Source: Echinarachnius parma
Lineage: Eukaryota; Echinodermata; Echinoidea; Clypeasteroida; Echinarachniidae
DNA: 64,000 nt
Direction of reading: 5' to 3'
Assembly (NCBI GenBank): GCA_037951105.1
Contig: JBAMJV010007675.1
Coordinates: 1-64,000, forward strand
The notes under the pieces are model-generated. The model worked only from the letters and a program-made list of their open reading frames with translations, had not been told where the DNA came from and did not search any database. The position numbers were made by a program, and so were the translations under genes. This document shows, in pieces, positions 28,348 through 43,300 of the stretch. The stretch's first letter is position 1. The number at the start of each line of letters is the position of its first letter.

Positions 28348-31300
28348 ACAATCTTGTTTTAACATGATGATGATAATGGCAATGGAGATCATAGTGATGA
28401 GAATGACAACCGTGAAAATGATCACTATGATGATGATATAAATGTTATTTTCATTGCTTTGTTTCATTTTTTTAAAAGGTGTCCTACGACCGATGTTTCA
28501 CCCACTGTGTGTCAAGCGGGTGAATATGCAACCCTTGGCAGTACCAGCTGTGATCAGTGCCCTAAGGGGTCCTATTGCCCCTATGTGGCTACAGGTGCCC
28601 CTACCGTGTGTGCTGCAGGATGGTATGCCGATTCTCTGGGGAACTCCAACTGCACTGAATGTCCTCTAGGTAAAGCACGTTTGTGTGTTTTATTGTTGTT
28701 ATGATAGGACTGTTGTTGTTATCGTTGTAATGATAGGAATGTTGCAAGTTGTTATTGTCGTTATGATAATATAAATATATGGTAATTATTTTGATCATCA
28801 ATCTAGTACTACTATTCAGAGGTGCAGGAGCAATTACTCAAAAACTAGTTTTTAAAATGTCTTTCAGGCGAACCTAAATGGACTTATGACTTTGTACTAC
28901 ACAAGTTAGAAGGCAAATTATTGCAGATTACCTTTATTAATTTTTCAGACTTGTATGTCAATAAAACATGCTATTCCTAGCTATCAATAATCAGCTCAGA
29001 GGTGTAAAACAACGCTTTTTCATGGAACACACATAATTAAGTTTAAAATCATGTGAATGTGTTTATCCAATGACTGGTATTTGACTTAGTCATATGAAAT
29101 AAACATTTGTTTTGTTTATATCCAACGGTCCACATTACATTTACTAATGTTTGTGTTTAATGTCCTCAGGTTACAAGTGTGCTGATGAGACCCAGGGGCC
29201 TGAGGCCTGTCCATCAGGCTACTACACTGACCAGCCAGGCCAGGAGAGCTGCAGTACTGTGAGTATAGGGGGTTTGATTTAGATTTGTCTGGAATAAATG
29301 AAACAGACATTTTGGCTTCACCTGGAGTCAACTCCCTTTATATTATACAAATAGTGCATGGTTTGGAGTTGAATATACCAGAATAGACACCGATACATTT
29401 TGAATTTCTCGAGTGCATTTATATTGCATCGAGGCCGCAGGCCGAGTGCAATGTTATTGCATGAGTGAAATTCAAAATGTAGAGGTGTGTATTGTGGAAT
29501 ATTTATCGACAAGAAGCATGAACTATTTGTTATATGAGATGATTATTTTTAGGAACTGATTTTGTTATCATGTTGATAAACCCAAATTGACATTGCTCAA
29601 ATTGTGAGTGTTCTCTCGTCGGCCCTGCGTACTTTGTACAAGGGCCAGCGCGTATTAAAAATAATTGGGCGCTGCGCGGCATTTCCCCCATTCAAGATAG
29701 AACAAGCGCACAAGCGCACATTACGCACTCCAAGGCCATCCCCTGCGCAGTTATAGTGCATATGCACTATAACTTTACCATTTACTATACCGGATTAAGC
29801 ATCAGTAATCAACCAATAGGAATGCTCAATTTCCATTCATTATGACGTCATCATCTTATATAATGATTTAAATTTGATGGAATAGTGAAATATTAGGGGA
29901 CTGGTTAATTGGGAATAGAAATAAGCTTTAATGATAATACAAATAAATGTTACATTGTACTCAATTAATGTTGATTGGACCAATTTAATTTGGTCTAATT
30001 TGAAGTGCTATGTTATGTATTTTGATAACCCTTTGGCTGTTTTGTTTCTTCTCCCTACTAGTATACATGTACAGGAGTACCCCTTTAAAAGGTGGACATT
30101 TCCTAAAGAAACATAAGAAATGTTTTGTTCAATCCTACCCGTTAAACAGGAGACTACTGTACATCAGTAATGTCTAGATTGATGGCGTAATATAAATGCA
30201 GGTCTATTAATAATAATAGACCTGCATTCTGAGGCGCATTATAATGTACAGCTGAGCTACGTTTATTTTTGTCAATATCTGACACTTTACAGGTGCACCT
30301 TTAATGCAACCTGTCATGTTGTTTTGCTCCAGTTGGATGGCATGCGTACTTGTGCCTAATTGCTCCTCGTTGCATGACTGAGTGCGATGGTAATCAGTAA
30401 TACAGTAATAGATCATGCCCATTGTATAGTGTGGCGGCATTGTAATGGCATCAGTGGCTGTATTGTTCAGTGCACACGCAGGGCATCATGTGGGGGGGGG
30501 GGGGTCTTTGCCTTGCATTAATATCTCATTGTCAATCACCAAACTGCCATTTCACTTAATGACTATGAGCTGGCACAGGTTGGCACTGGGTGAAAAGTCA
30601 ATTGATACTTTGGTGTTAATATTGAATAGAGCGTCTGATCATAGAATGTACATGCGTAAATAGTACAGGAGATGGTTATCTTTGAAAAATATATGCATTT
30701 CAAGTTCCCCTATGTAAATATATACTATGTGCCTTCTGGATACCAGAATTATGTTGTAATAGATTATGATTCCATTATCTCACAGCGACATGATAAACCC
30801 TTGGGTTATTTAATTTAATTGAATACAAACGAATAAAAATAATGCTAAAAGCTGCATTATACAAACAATGTGTACATGTATGTGTAATGAAATGACAGTT
30901 TCTGGCCTCAAGTAAGCTTTGAATGCTATAGTTTTATCTTCACTGGATGCTCAAATACAACTGCTACCATTGGGAATGCTTTGTAGTATACCATGCAGCA
31001 TATAAAATGAGCTTCTCATGAAACAAAAATCAATGGTTGTTACATGTTGTTGTACTTTAAGTGATGAAACCTGAACCCATTCAATGATTTGCTTGTACAC
31101 GCTCTTATTTTTATAAATGGATCTAGTAACTTTGTTGGTATCAGCAAAAAGTGATGGATGGTTAGTATAATGTGTAGTTTTGTGATCTGATACGTCCTCT
31201 GAGGATTGTTTTAAAAATGTCTTGTTAAATAGATTACACTGATTTTGTACACAGTTACCACTATCCAGTGGATAGTAACAAGTCTGAACACTTCAATCAT

Positions 31301-34300
31301 CAATATCTTTCTAATGAAAGGGAAATTTGGAAAACCGAAACCTGTCCCATGCTTCTATTGTTAATAAAAATACAACAAGGTGTGAGGGAACCACTGGAAT
31401 TCCAATTGGATTTTGAGGATTTGGTCAATGTTACTAGATCCCTTTTAGGCTCAAACTTAAACCACTAGCATTATAAAGGCTTTGTGTATTAATACCAGGT
31501 GCCCTCTGTAATGACATTTTCATAAAACAAATCAATCGGTTGTTATTCAACTTGATGTAAACTTAAATCCATTCCGTGATTTAATTGCTTCCCCTCTTTG
31601 TTGTTACATGGTTTTATAGAGTGGTGAAGAGTGATATCATAAATGATGTGATAAATATTTTTGTTAGAATTTTCAAATTTGGACTTCATTTTCAGAAAGA
31701 GCATAACAAATAATGTCTAAATACCGAAAATAATAGGAATAGGTTTCGTTTTGGCTGAGATATGCCTATCCGAATGATTTTTTTTGTCAATAGGCAATCA
31801 GTGTTATAGTGCACTGGTTCATACATTTTTTTAACCAGTGCACTGTAACACTGACTGCCCATTAAGTAAAATTAATTCGGATGGGCATATCTCAGCAAAT
31901 ACGTAACCTGTACCTTTTATTTTCAGTATTTGGACATTATTTGCTATGCTATTTCTGAAAATGAAGTCCAAATTTGAAAATTCAAAAAAAGTGTTTTTAT
32001 GACGTCATGGCTTCTGTACTCTATACTCCCGGTGATGAAACTTTAACCCCTTTAATGATTCGCCTCCCTGTTGGTTGTTACACCCTCTTATTCTTAATGT
32101 GATAACACCGTTTACCCTTTAACTGCCTTGCTTCCCCCAGTGCTCCGCAGGGACGTACCAGACAGACCCGGCCATGACCAGCTGCACAGAGTGCCCAGCT
32201 AACTATAGATGCCCTAACGCCACCCAAGAACCCATTGCTTGTGAAGCCGGTTTTGTAAGCTTGCTGCTAACTAACTTACTTACTAGTGATGTAGTCTTGC
32301 CCCGAATATCAAGATCTAGTTTTAAATCCGGGTTTTATTTTAGGCCCCTAAATAGGGAGCAAGCAAAAAATTGGTGTCTCCTTTTATTTTGTGACCATTC
32401 ACATAAGGTCTTTCTCTGAACTGTTGTTTTTACCCATTCAGGACGGACAGATTTTGCTATAACATGCATTCTCCATAGACTCCTGCCGGAGTATATTGGT
32501 GACCAGTCTGGAATGGGTTAAAAACTTAAACACTTGTAAAGCCCTAATGAGTTGTTATTCAAAAGATATAGGTTCTTATCTTTGGCATGTTATTTGGGTC
32601 TAGACTACATCGCTGGTACTAACGCATGCTTATGCAAATTTGTTTTTAAAATGCATTAAATAAAGGTGAACTTGATTATTATCAAACAGTATTCAGCTTA
32701 CTAATATATTGAAATTTTTTATTTTATGCAATCGTCAACTGACTAATCATTTACAAGTGCAATCAAGTTTATCATGTGATTGGTTCAATGTAGAGAGTTT
32801 TGTAATGCTCAAAATGTGCCTATTATTGGCAAGCAGCTTTAATATGATAATGATTACATGGAAGGAGGACATTACTAAAACAAAAATTAGGAAAACAATT
32901 TAGAAATGGCGAAACAAATTTGTGAATATTTGTATTCAGACTTAATAAAATGTAAATTTACGAACTTGAGTATTTCTTTGCAAATATTTACTGATTAATA
33001 TTATATATGCAGTTAAAGTAAATCCAGTTCTATCAGATATGAGGATGATTTGGAGATTTGAAGATGGAGATAACAAATAAAGAAAAAAAGCAATGATTAG
33101 GAAACACACTTCTGGCTTGTTAGGCAGCTAGTATGCTCCCCAGGGAGTTGAGAATGTGTACAACATAATGGTGCGGGTCTGAAATGTACCAAATGACCAG
33201 GAATAATAATAAGCGCTTAGAGGCTGTTCTGCATTAGGCGCTATACAAATACAATTTATTTTTATTATTATTATTAGCTTAAAGGGAAACATAATTCAAA
33301 TTAACTAACTATGAAGAATATCTGCTGCATTTGCTGGTGGATACTTGCTTTATTATTGTTTTGTAAACAGCTTACCCTTACCTAGCCCAATACAGTCGAT
33401 TTTATATATAACAACTAAAATTAACAAAATACCCCATGTATGTAGTTGTGCTTGAAACTAATTTGCTCAACAGCTTCATAGCGCGATTGGCATATCTTTT
33501 CTCAAATGAATATTTATTGTTGCATTACTGTTTGTCTCCCTCTATAGTTCTCCACCAGTGGGTCTACTAGCTGTTCATCGTGCCCTGCAGGCCAGGCCTG
33601 TGGGGGCTCTGGCAATGGACTCTGTCAGGTCTGTATTAACATTTCTTTTGCTAAATATAGTGATATTATTTCCGAAACATTTCTTTTATTTCAATTTATT
33701 TAATTAGAGCAGTGATCCATGTACTTTTTCTAACTCTACAAAAATTACTCTGAGCTTCCACATTTCTCTTCTACCTTGTTGTTTAGCTCATGGGCGCGTA
33801 GATCTGTCATTGATACCTATTCATCAGCGGGATGATCTATTCATTCATCCCCCTGATGAATAGGTATTACGTAAGTATCTATGCCCAGGGTTTAGCTTAT
33901 GGTAAGAGAAGACTATAAAAGGGTTAGATTTGTTCAAATGTCCATTAAGTATGAAGATATATATCATTGAAAATCATTCAGCTCAAGACTGTCTACAGAC
34001 AGTCATAAAGGTCATGTTCGAATCTACGGCAAAGAACTTATAATTAGTTGTAAAATCTGACGCAAATCTTTGCATGCAGTGTTCTTTTTCAATGAAACTT
34101 TCGCACATTATTCAGACATACATGTATCTTGCAATAAACTTGGTATAGGATTGAAGTCTCAAATGTCATTTTGGCAATATCTAACAATATAGATCACTTT
34201 AATGTAACAGTCTGATGCAAGAACCATGAGTGGTATGCAGGGGTGTCGATCTGTTTGGAAAACACAATACATTGGAGGGGCGAGCTATTGTTCACAAACA

Positions 34301-37300
34301 ATGCTCGCCCCTCAATGCATTGTGTTTTCCGAACAGATCGACACCCCTGGTGGTATGAATGATGTTTAACTAATTATGTGTATAAATTTGACTTCTTAAT
34401 ATCTTTTGAATGCTATTAATGATGACACTAATAAACTGTTTTGAATTTGAATCTTTTTAAAGAAATTATCTGAATGGAATGAGACATGATTAGCATTAAA
34501 AGTGAATATCAATATAATTGTCATGTTATTATCCACATTACATGTGACGATATTTCTATTTCCCTATCAACAGGTTGGCGAGTACTCCAATGGGACAGAC
34601 TGCCTGGCCTGTCCCCCTGGCTTCATGTGCCCGTCCCCCCTGGGTAACCCCCAGGCCTGCCCAGAGGGCACCTACCAGGATGCTTCAGGCAAATCCACCT
34701 GCTACCTGTGCCCTGGTGGATCCTCTTGTCTCTCTGTCAGTGGGTCTCCAGCGGCCTGCAGCGAAGGATACTACAGCTTGGATGGTCAACAGGTATGTTT
34801 AGGATTGTGTAGAGGCGATTGACGTCAAATTAAGGGAGCACGTCTCAAGCTTTATTAAGTTATTAAGTTATTAACTCCTAACATGCCATGCTCGCATTTT
34901 TGTGAGTTACAATGCACACAAATGCCATAGAGCATTAAAATCCCTGGCACGTTAAGATTGCTGTGTTCTTCTAGAACAGCTAGTCTAGAACACTTGTATG
35001 GCCTCCGGGGAGTTACGATAGGGCACAAGATAATTGTTTGGGATTGAACTGTATCAAGACCTACCAGGATGCTTCAGGCAAATCCACCTGCTACCTGTGC
35101 CCTGGTGGATCCTCTTGCCTGTCTGTTAGCGGGTCTCAAACAGCCTGCAGTGAAGGATACTACAATCTGGATGGACAGCAGGACATGTTCGGACAAAATG
35201 CTCTCTAGGTAGTGGAACATGCAGTTATTGTGCAGTCTTTACCTGAGATGATTGGACTTGCAAGGCAGGGATGGTAATGAGACATTTGAGTACAGCTTAT
35301 AGTTCATCTATTCTGATGTCCTCTTAGCCTATTCATTGTCAAGAATATTATTAACAAAAGAGAGCAACTAGTCTCCACCCTGTAATATACATGTATATAT
35401 AACTTTGTGATTGATATTGTTGTGGTAAAACCATAATTGTCATTAATCATCTAGGGTGGAATTGATGATCAGTGGCTATTCCCACTGCTGTCACACTTTC
35501 TGGCTAAATTTAGTCAATTTAAAACAAACTCCTAACATACATGTATACATGTAGGTTGATCACAGACTTGTTATAATTCTTTAACTGTTCACATTTCTTT
35601 CTCCAGGTGTGTTCTGTCTGCCCTGATGGTCAGTGGAGCAGTAATGGTGCATCGTATTGCCAGCGCTGCCCCGCCGGTCAAGAGTGTCTCAATGGGTCAG
35701 CCCTGATACAGCCACGTAACTGCACAGCAGGGAACTATGCCGCCTATGGTGCTGGCATATGCTCACCATGTCCACTAGGTATGTGCATTACCTTACCATA
35801 AAAAGAGAGTCACAGAAGTTTCCACCGTAGACAACAGGCGCCCTCTATTGACAGGTTCTTTAACCCATTCCCTTTGAGTTTGTGAAATCCACATAGACTT
35901 TGTACACAGCCCACCCAGTTCCTGTAGTCAAGGGATAAACATTGTTTTTATATGCAGGGGATCAGACTTGGTGGCCAATATAGACAGGTTGGCTGCTATA
36001 GACAGGTGGCTAGTTAGACATGTTTGACTGTATTTTATTTAACACATTTAGGATTGGTCCTGAAAATATTTGAGCTATTGTCTATGGAGAGTGTGTGTTA
36101 TACCCACATCAAAAAGTATTGAACAAATTAAAAAGAGCTTTTTAATTGCCAGCATATTATCCTTACAATTCGTCCATGCTTGTTTGTGGCATTACAGACA
36201 TGTTACTTTTGATCAGATATGTTCATTTATTATATTTTCATTGCCATGCTAGTGGTGTAGCCTTGTCGAAGTGATTGTATGCTGTACTAATGCAAGAAGG
36301 GAAATCCAATTAGTACTTTATTTACCATGGAATGCATATTGTTCATGTTTGTATACAGGGCTGTACAGTGAGGAGCAAGCATCTACCTGCACCCCCTGCC
36401 CCCAGGGTAACCTCTGCCTGGTGGCCAGTGACACCCCTGCTGCCTGCCCTGCTGGCACCTACAGTGGCCTGGGCGAGGTAAGATTTTTAAAATTATTTTA
36501 TTATGATCATCTATTTTAAAAAGATTAAATGTAAAACAAAAGAATCTGAATAGAATGCATTATAATGTTCCATGTGTATTGATAGACAGAGGCACATTTA
36601 TATCATACTGACTTAGTATCAACATGTCTCAAATGTTCTTTATCACTTAATATTTAAAAACAAAACCCAGGCAAGTGGATTATCTAGCTAAGACAATACT
36701 TTGGCCATCATATCAAAAAATGAATAGGTATGTTTTTATTTGGTCATGAACAAAATAAAGCTAATGTTTGTTTATTACCAACAAAAGGGCATAGACTGTC
36801 CAGCTGGTTTATTCTGCCCTATCCCAGCCAACGCCCCCCCCCCCCCCCCAGCCATGCCCCTATAGTACCCACTCTTAATGACCTTAAATCTTATCATATA
36901 CCGCTTTCAAGCTGCACTTGCCGATGAAAATACCGATGAAAATACTGATAGAATTTCCTTTATGTAAACAACGGTGAAATCGCTACTTCCCCTCTGTCGC
37001 TTTCAAGCTGCAGGGGAATTTAATCGCCGTGTGCAAGCACCGGCCGGAAGTGAAGAATTATTTGCGCAATCGCTTGCCAGCTGATTACGTGGATTGATAA
37101 CGACCTTTGACCATTTTCATCAGTATTTTTTCCCGTTTTCCCCCCCGAACCAATTCAAGCTGCCCGTTTCATCTGATTGACACCGATAGAAAGAGAATTT
37201 CTCCTGCTGTTGAGTAGGAGAATTTAATCGCCTATTTCTCTTCTTTTCATCGGCTATTCTATCGGCTATTTCTCCTCTGTCGCTTTCAAGCTGCCCGTTT

Positions 37301-40300
37301 CATCGGATGTGTCCGGACGCATCCGATGAAAAGTAGTGCTTGAAAGCGACATTAGATTATGTTCCGGTTATTGTCATTTTAAATTTAATATGTGTATTTA
37401 TGTCTTTTATTTAAATGATTCTTTCAGGGCACATCCTGCACCAACTGTCCAGCTGGTTCTACGCCCCCCAGCCGTGCCCCTACGGTACCTACTCCTCAGC
37501 TCACAATGATTCCTGCAAGCCATCTTATAATTTTATATGTTTATTGACCTCTGAAAGAAGGAATATATTTAATTTTATTTATATTTTTAAAAAACTACAG
37601 GGCACTTCATGCACAGACTGTCCAGCTGGATTCTACTGCCCGGACCCAGCCAACGCCCCCCAGCCCTGCCCCTATGGTACCTACTCATCAGCTCGCAATG
37701 ATTCCTGCACCCCCTGCCCTGGGGGGATGTCCTGCCTCAACCCTGGTGAAGCACCTGCTGCATGTGACAGTGGATACTACAGTCCTGAGGTGGGTGTACC
37801 ATTTTTGTACATTTAATATGTTTTTAAAGACTTGAAATATGCATGGAGCGTTTATGAAAATGATTATGAAATGATTATGTTAAACAAAAATCAAATAGTC
37901 TTGAAATAGATTAGATAATATATTTTTAAACATTGATTTAACGAGAGCCATCTGAGTTTCATATTGTTGTTGAGACTCTTATCACCCATTGTGCAGCGAT
38001 ACTTCCAGTGGTAAATGTTTTAAATATGTCCAAGTCAGTGAGAGAAGTTTGATATTGATGTATTGAACCTTTTAAGGACTTGGCCCAATGACACCTGGGA
38101 TGGTGACTTAGGAGAATAGTTCTGTGTTATATACCAACGTAAAATATTATTGACTGGGTTTTCATTACAAAGTTCAAATTTCAATGTTTGAAACAATTAT
38201 GTATGAAATAATGTAGTAAATCTAATATTTATCCTTGTATCTGTCCGTTAGATGCTACCAATGTGTTTGTCTTGCCCGGCTGGCATGAGCTGTTCTATAT
38301 CCGACACATCCAACTGCTCTGCTGGTGAATACAGTCTTGTCGGTCAGTCAGGCTGCACCATGTGTCCATCTGGCTATGCCTGTCCATTCACTGACCAGTC
38401 ACCAGTAGCATGCGCTAGTGGTCAGTCTACTAATGGAACAATGGGGAGTATAGAGTGCTATGACTGCCCCGCTGGAATGTACTGCTCTGACCCAACGTAA
38501 GCGTGTCTCTCTTTAAACCAAGTTCAATGAATAATAATTAGCAATAGCGTTTTGCTTTAATAGCATAATGAGTGATATCATATCTAAGTGCTTTACATTA
38601 TAACCCTGATTATCAGGCACACACTTACAATGATAATGATTGTGATAATGGTCATAAAAGACAATGATAGAGAGTAACGATGGACATTCACTAGTTCCCC
38701 AATATATTACTTTTGCAAATGATCAGTTTACAATTGAGAATGTAATAGTATTAGGTGATTTGAATTGCCATGGTCGTTATATTGCCCGCATTAAATCCTT
38801 GGATGGTCTGCCGATATAATCTCTGTATCGAAACGCAGAGTATCGTCACTGCTGGGGCATCATCATGAAAGTCACAATCTGTCCGCCATGAGCGTACTGT
38901 ACCAAGAGAGAGATTTGCCTGACCAGAATTTACTACTATTAAAAGTAGAATTGCATCTCACGGACACAAATATAGATAAGTGCATGGTTATTCAAATTAA
39001 TTGTTTGTTATACTGTTTTTTGTGTCTACAACAGACTTGCCCCAGCAGACTGCAGTGTGGGTTCATACAGCCTTCCATTAGCTACCAAGTGTTCCTCCTG
39101 CCCCACTGGCTATGAGTGTCCTGTGGTTGATGAGTCACCAGTGGCATGCCAACCAGGGTTCTACGCCACGGGATCACAGACGGCATGTACAGGGTGTGCG
39201 GTTGGTCAGGCATGTCCATCTACCAAGGACCCTACCCAGGCATTCTCCTGTCTCGCAGGTTAGTTTCTTTCTCTCTGTAGTGTTCATAGTATGTATATGA
39301 ACAGTACAGATTTGAGGTCCACTATGATTGTGTATATATGTGTATGCCATTGAGCGATTGTTTGTTTTGTTCAAACGTATGGTATCGAGGGCTCGGCCAA
39401 AAGAGAGTTTCTGTATACTTTCCCCAAATCAATCTTGTACCCATTCACTTCAATGTTGTATTTCACTGATTGTTTACATTTTCTTATCACATTTATTAAG
39501 TAATCAATAGTACTGTGCACTCAGTCAACCAGGTAAGTTTAGCTATTGTCTAAACAGATGATGAATATTTTTAGTTGTACATATTACAGCATGTGGCAGA
39601 TTTTAATTAGACCACATGTACATGTCCCTAACACTCAATTATCTCTTGTTTACAACACAGGGTCTTACTCCCTGGGCAACCAGTCCTACTGCACCCTCTG
39701 TGAGCCCGGTAACTACTGCCCGAACACAACCACGGATGATTACGTCATGACCTGCCCAGCTGGAACCTATGCCCGTGTGGGGGCATCCTACTGTAACAAC
39801 TGCCCCTCTGGCTGGCAGTGTCCGCAGACTGATGGAAGCGGGAACGGCCAGTGTGCATCTGTAAGTTTGATTTCTTGTTACTTTGCAATAACTTAGCACG
39901 ATCTTCATTTACTTGGGCAAATATTGTTATTTTAAAATCTTTTTAGAATATCCAAAGTTAAGTGGTAATTATACTTTGTATTACTAAGCTGAAGGGGACT
40001 GGTCAAATTATGATGAATATAATGATTGACAAATGGGGAAAAGGCCCACATGCAATTTGGCCAATCAAAATACTAAACAATCAACTGTTGGGTAGAACTT
40101 TGCAGCATTATCGGTTGAAGAAAGTGGGAGATCTCTCAATTGGAATGTGGTTATTAAATCTTGTATCTGATTTTAATACTTTATTTCTGTTTTAATTTCA
40201 GGGGTATTTCTCTGAGGGATTGGAGACTGCCTGTCATGCCTGTCCAGCCGGCTATGAATGTCCATCCACATCGGTCAACAACTCCAGGCCATGCAGTGTT

Positions 40301-43300
40301 GGCTTCTACTCAGATGCTGCCGCAAAGGTAATTTTCCCCCCTCCTTTCTACTCCATGTTTCCAAATTCACCTCATCTTTGTATAATGTACTTAAATCTGT
40401 ATTTTATTGATACTTGAAGAAAATATCTCCTTAAAAGCGCCATTTGGTGCTGTGCTGGAGAGGCAGTGCAGTGCAGTGCCAGTGAAGTGCGTGGATGTGA
40501 TGTTCTATTTACAGGTGCTTGGTGCTACTGTGCAGGTGCATTTTCTGTTGGTTCTGCATCCCTGGAACTCTGGGCGTATTAGTGTCCACCACTCCCTATA
40601 GCTGCTAACCTGTCTAAAGTGGCCACTGAAAAATATCCCCTGAATATATATTGTACATTGAGGTCCTCTGTGTACAATGACCAACATGCACCCTTACTCA
40701 GCATTCTTGTACTCTTTCTCTGTGACTAGTTAAGTATTAACTCTAATATGTTTGACCGTCCACCCCACAGTCCTGTAGCCGCTGCTCACCAGGCAAGGAA
40801 TGTCCAGACAGGGATGACTCCTCCACCATAGCTGACTGTGCGGAGGGATACTACAGCGTCGGTGCTCAGCAGGCCTGTACCATTTGCCCTGCGGGGTACG
40901 CCTGTCCCATCACATCCAGCTCATACAGGAAGACATGCACAGACGGCTACTATGCCTTGGCAGGGTCAACGGTAAGAAAGAAGTCAATCCATCATTTTGC
41001 GGAGCTGTTAGTCTCATATATTATTATATTGAAATATCAATACTGTTTTTTTTCTTTCTTTTTTAGTTATGATTATGATTTCCTTTATATTGATATTTAC
41101 AATTCAGCAGTTTAAATTATCTTTTTACAGGACATTCTAACTGCAGGAAAACAGTTATAAAGTACATTTTATTGAACTTTTGTCAATTTATTTTGTGGTG
41201 TTTGGTTCATAACCACTGTCTTCAATAAGAAAGTTAGGTTAAATGCAAATTAAATATATTTGAATGTATCTTTTATTTCTTCATTGCTTTGTTTGTCCCA
41301 GGAGTGTACTGACTGCCCAGCCGGTCAGTTCTGTAATGATACAAGGACCTCACCAGAAGACTGTGACACAGGCTACTACAGTTTAGGTAAGTTATAAACA
41401 AGATATGAATTATTTAAGCCTTTTCCAATATTGCAGCATTTGAAATTCAGAACAAATATATTGCCCGTCACAGTGAGATAAACCCAGGAACTTATTGTTT
41501 GATTTCTGCATGGTTGAATTAACATTATCTACATGTTAGCTTTATGTTGATGTAAAGGTTGTCATATATCAACCATGCGACACAAATATATAAGTGTTTT
41601 CTGCGGACAATGTTGCACTTATACTTGAGAATAAAAAATAAATATAAAACATTTCCATATTGTCATATATTGTTACAATGTTTCTGTATAATTCTACCAA
41701 CATTGAATATCACGATGCACACTTGATTCTCAGTTTTTTCTGACATATTCCCTATATATTTGTAGGTTTGCAGACGGCATGCACACCTTGCCCCATCGGC
41801 TACTACTGCCCACAGACAGACTCTGGCCCCGTCATCTGTGATGCTGGTTTCTTTAGCAACCAGTCCAGCAGTGCGTGCTCGGCCTGTGACCCTGGCTACT
41901 CCTGCTCTGAGGGGTCAACCAGTAAGACTCCAACTGAAGGGCTGTGTCGTCAAGGTAATTGGACTGTTCATGTAGCGGAATCATGAACCCTTTTCTATGC
42001 ATATTGTGAATCTGTGCTGTTTTATTAGGCAACTTATTGATAAATGATACATGTACACTGTATTTTGAAAGAAATAAATTCAGATAGATCATAGATAAAT
42101 AGATGTATAAGCCATGATTATAATGTTGTACATTGTACATCACTTTAAAACACTTTGATTGCACCATATACTGTCAAGTATAATGTTATTATTATGTAAT
42201 GTCTTTTACAGAATTCTGGTAGGATCACAAAAGCTTATGCCCCCAAATGACTCTTGTGTATTTTCCCAAAATGACAACATTTCCATGTTTCCAATTATTT
42301 CAGGGTACTACTGTGAGGATGGGACCTATGGTAACAGGACAGGAGCTGGTTCAACTGTCAACGCCTTATACAGCACTTTAAAACATTAGTGTACTGCATC
42401 ATATGATTCAAACTTTATCTACAATATTTGTGTGTATCTTTTATGGTGGTCTATTTGTAAAACAACATTTTTCCTTACTCCATTTCAGGGTACTACTGTG
42501 ATGATGGTTTGAATGAGTTGCCGTGCCCAGCAGGGACATATGGTAATAGGACAGGGGCTGGGTCAGCTGATGAAGCCTGCGCTGCATGCCCACAAGGTAA
42601 GCAAGAATCTGTTCAAGATACTTTGCTTATATACATGTACTATGTCTTGTGTATGACTAAGATAGTCTGACTCACAGTCTCATTCCAAGACAAATATTTC
42701 CACGGCCCTGTTGCAGAAAGAGTTGCAATCGATTGTAAAGTCAGATCATGTGAATAAATGTGCAAATCTGATTGGTACAAATGTGCATATTTTTCTGACT
42801 TTTGTAACTTTCTACAACGTGGCCCAGGTCTGAAGATAATTTATGTGGTATTTTTTTTCAAATACATTCATTCTATTTGTCTTTCAGATGATTTCTAGCG
42901 ACCCTGAGGTAAATTCTCAAATTAATTTGTTAGGTGCCTGTCCTGTCCAGCAATTTTAAAGATGTGTTGAACATTTGAATAAGAGTTTTTTCTTTGTGAA
43001 TTAAACATTACTTTGAACATCACTCAATAGTTATAGAATGATGGAGTTCCCGTTAACATTTGGGAAGAAGTATTCAATCGTGTAAATCACCTTTGTTCTT
43101 ATTCTTGAATTTTAATAACCACTCAATAATAATGCTTGTAAAGGAAGATGCCAGTCATTTTGTATCCCATTTTGCAGGATATTTCTGTCCCCAGGACCCA
43201 GTGATTGGTAGTCCAGTGGTTGAGTACGTCTGCCCTAGAGGTTACTTCTGTGAGGAGTCCACTGAGCATCCATGGCCGGCCTATGATCACAGCAATATAC

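Noticed and set aside
42889-42910. Possible micro-exon after CTTTCAG
   Set aside because: It contains an in-frame stop, has no cysteine and is not needed for the frame from exon 28 to exon 29.
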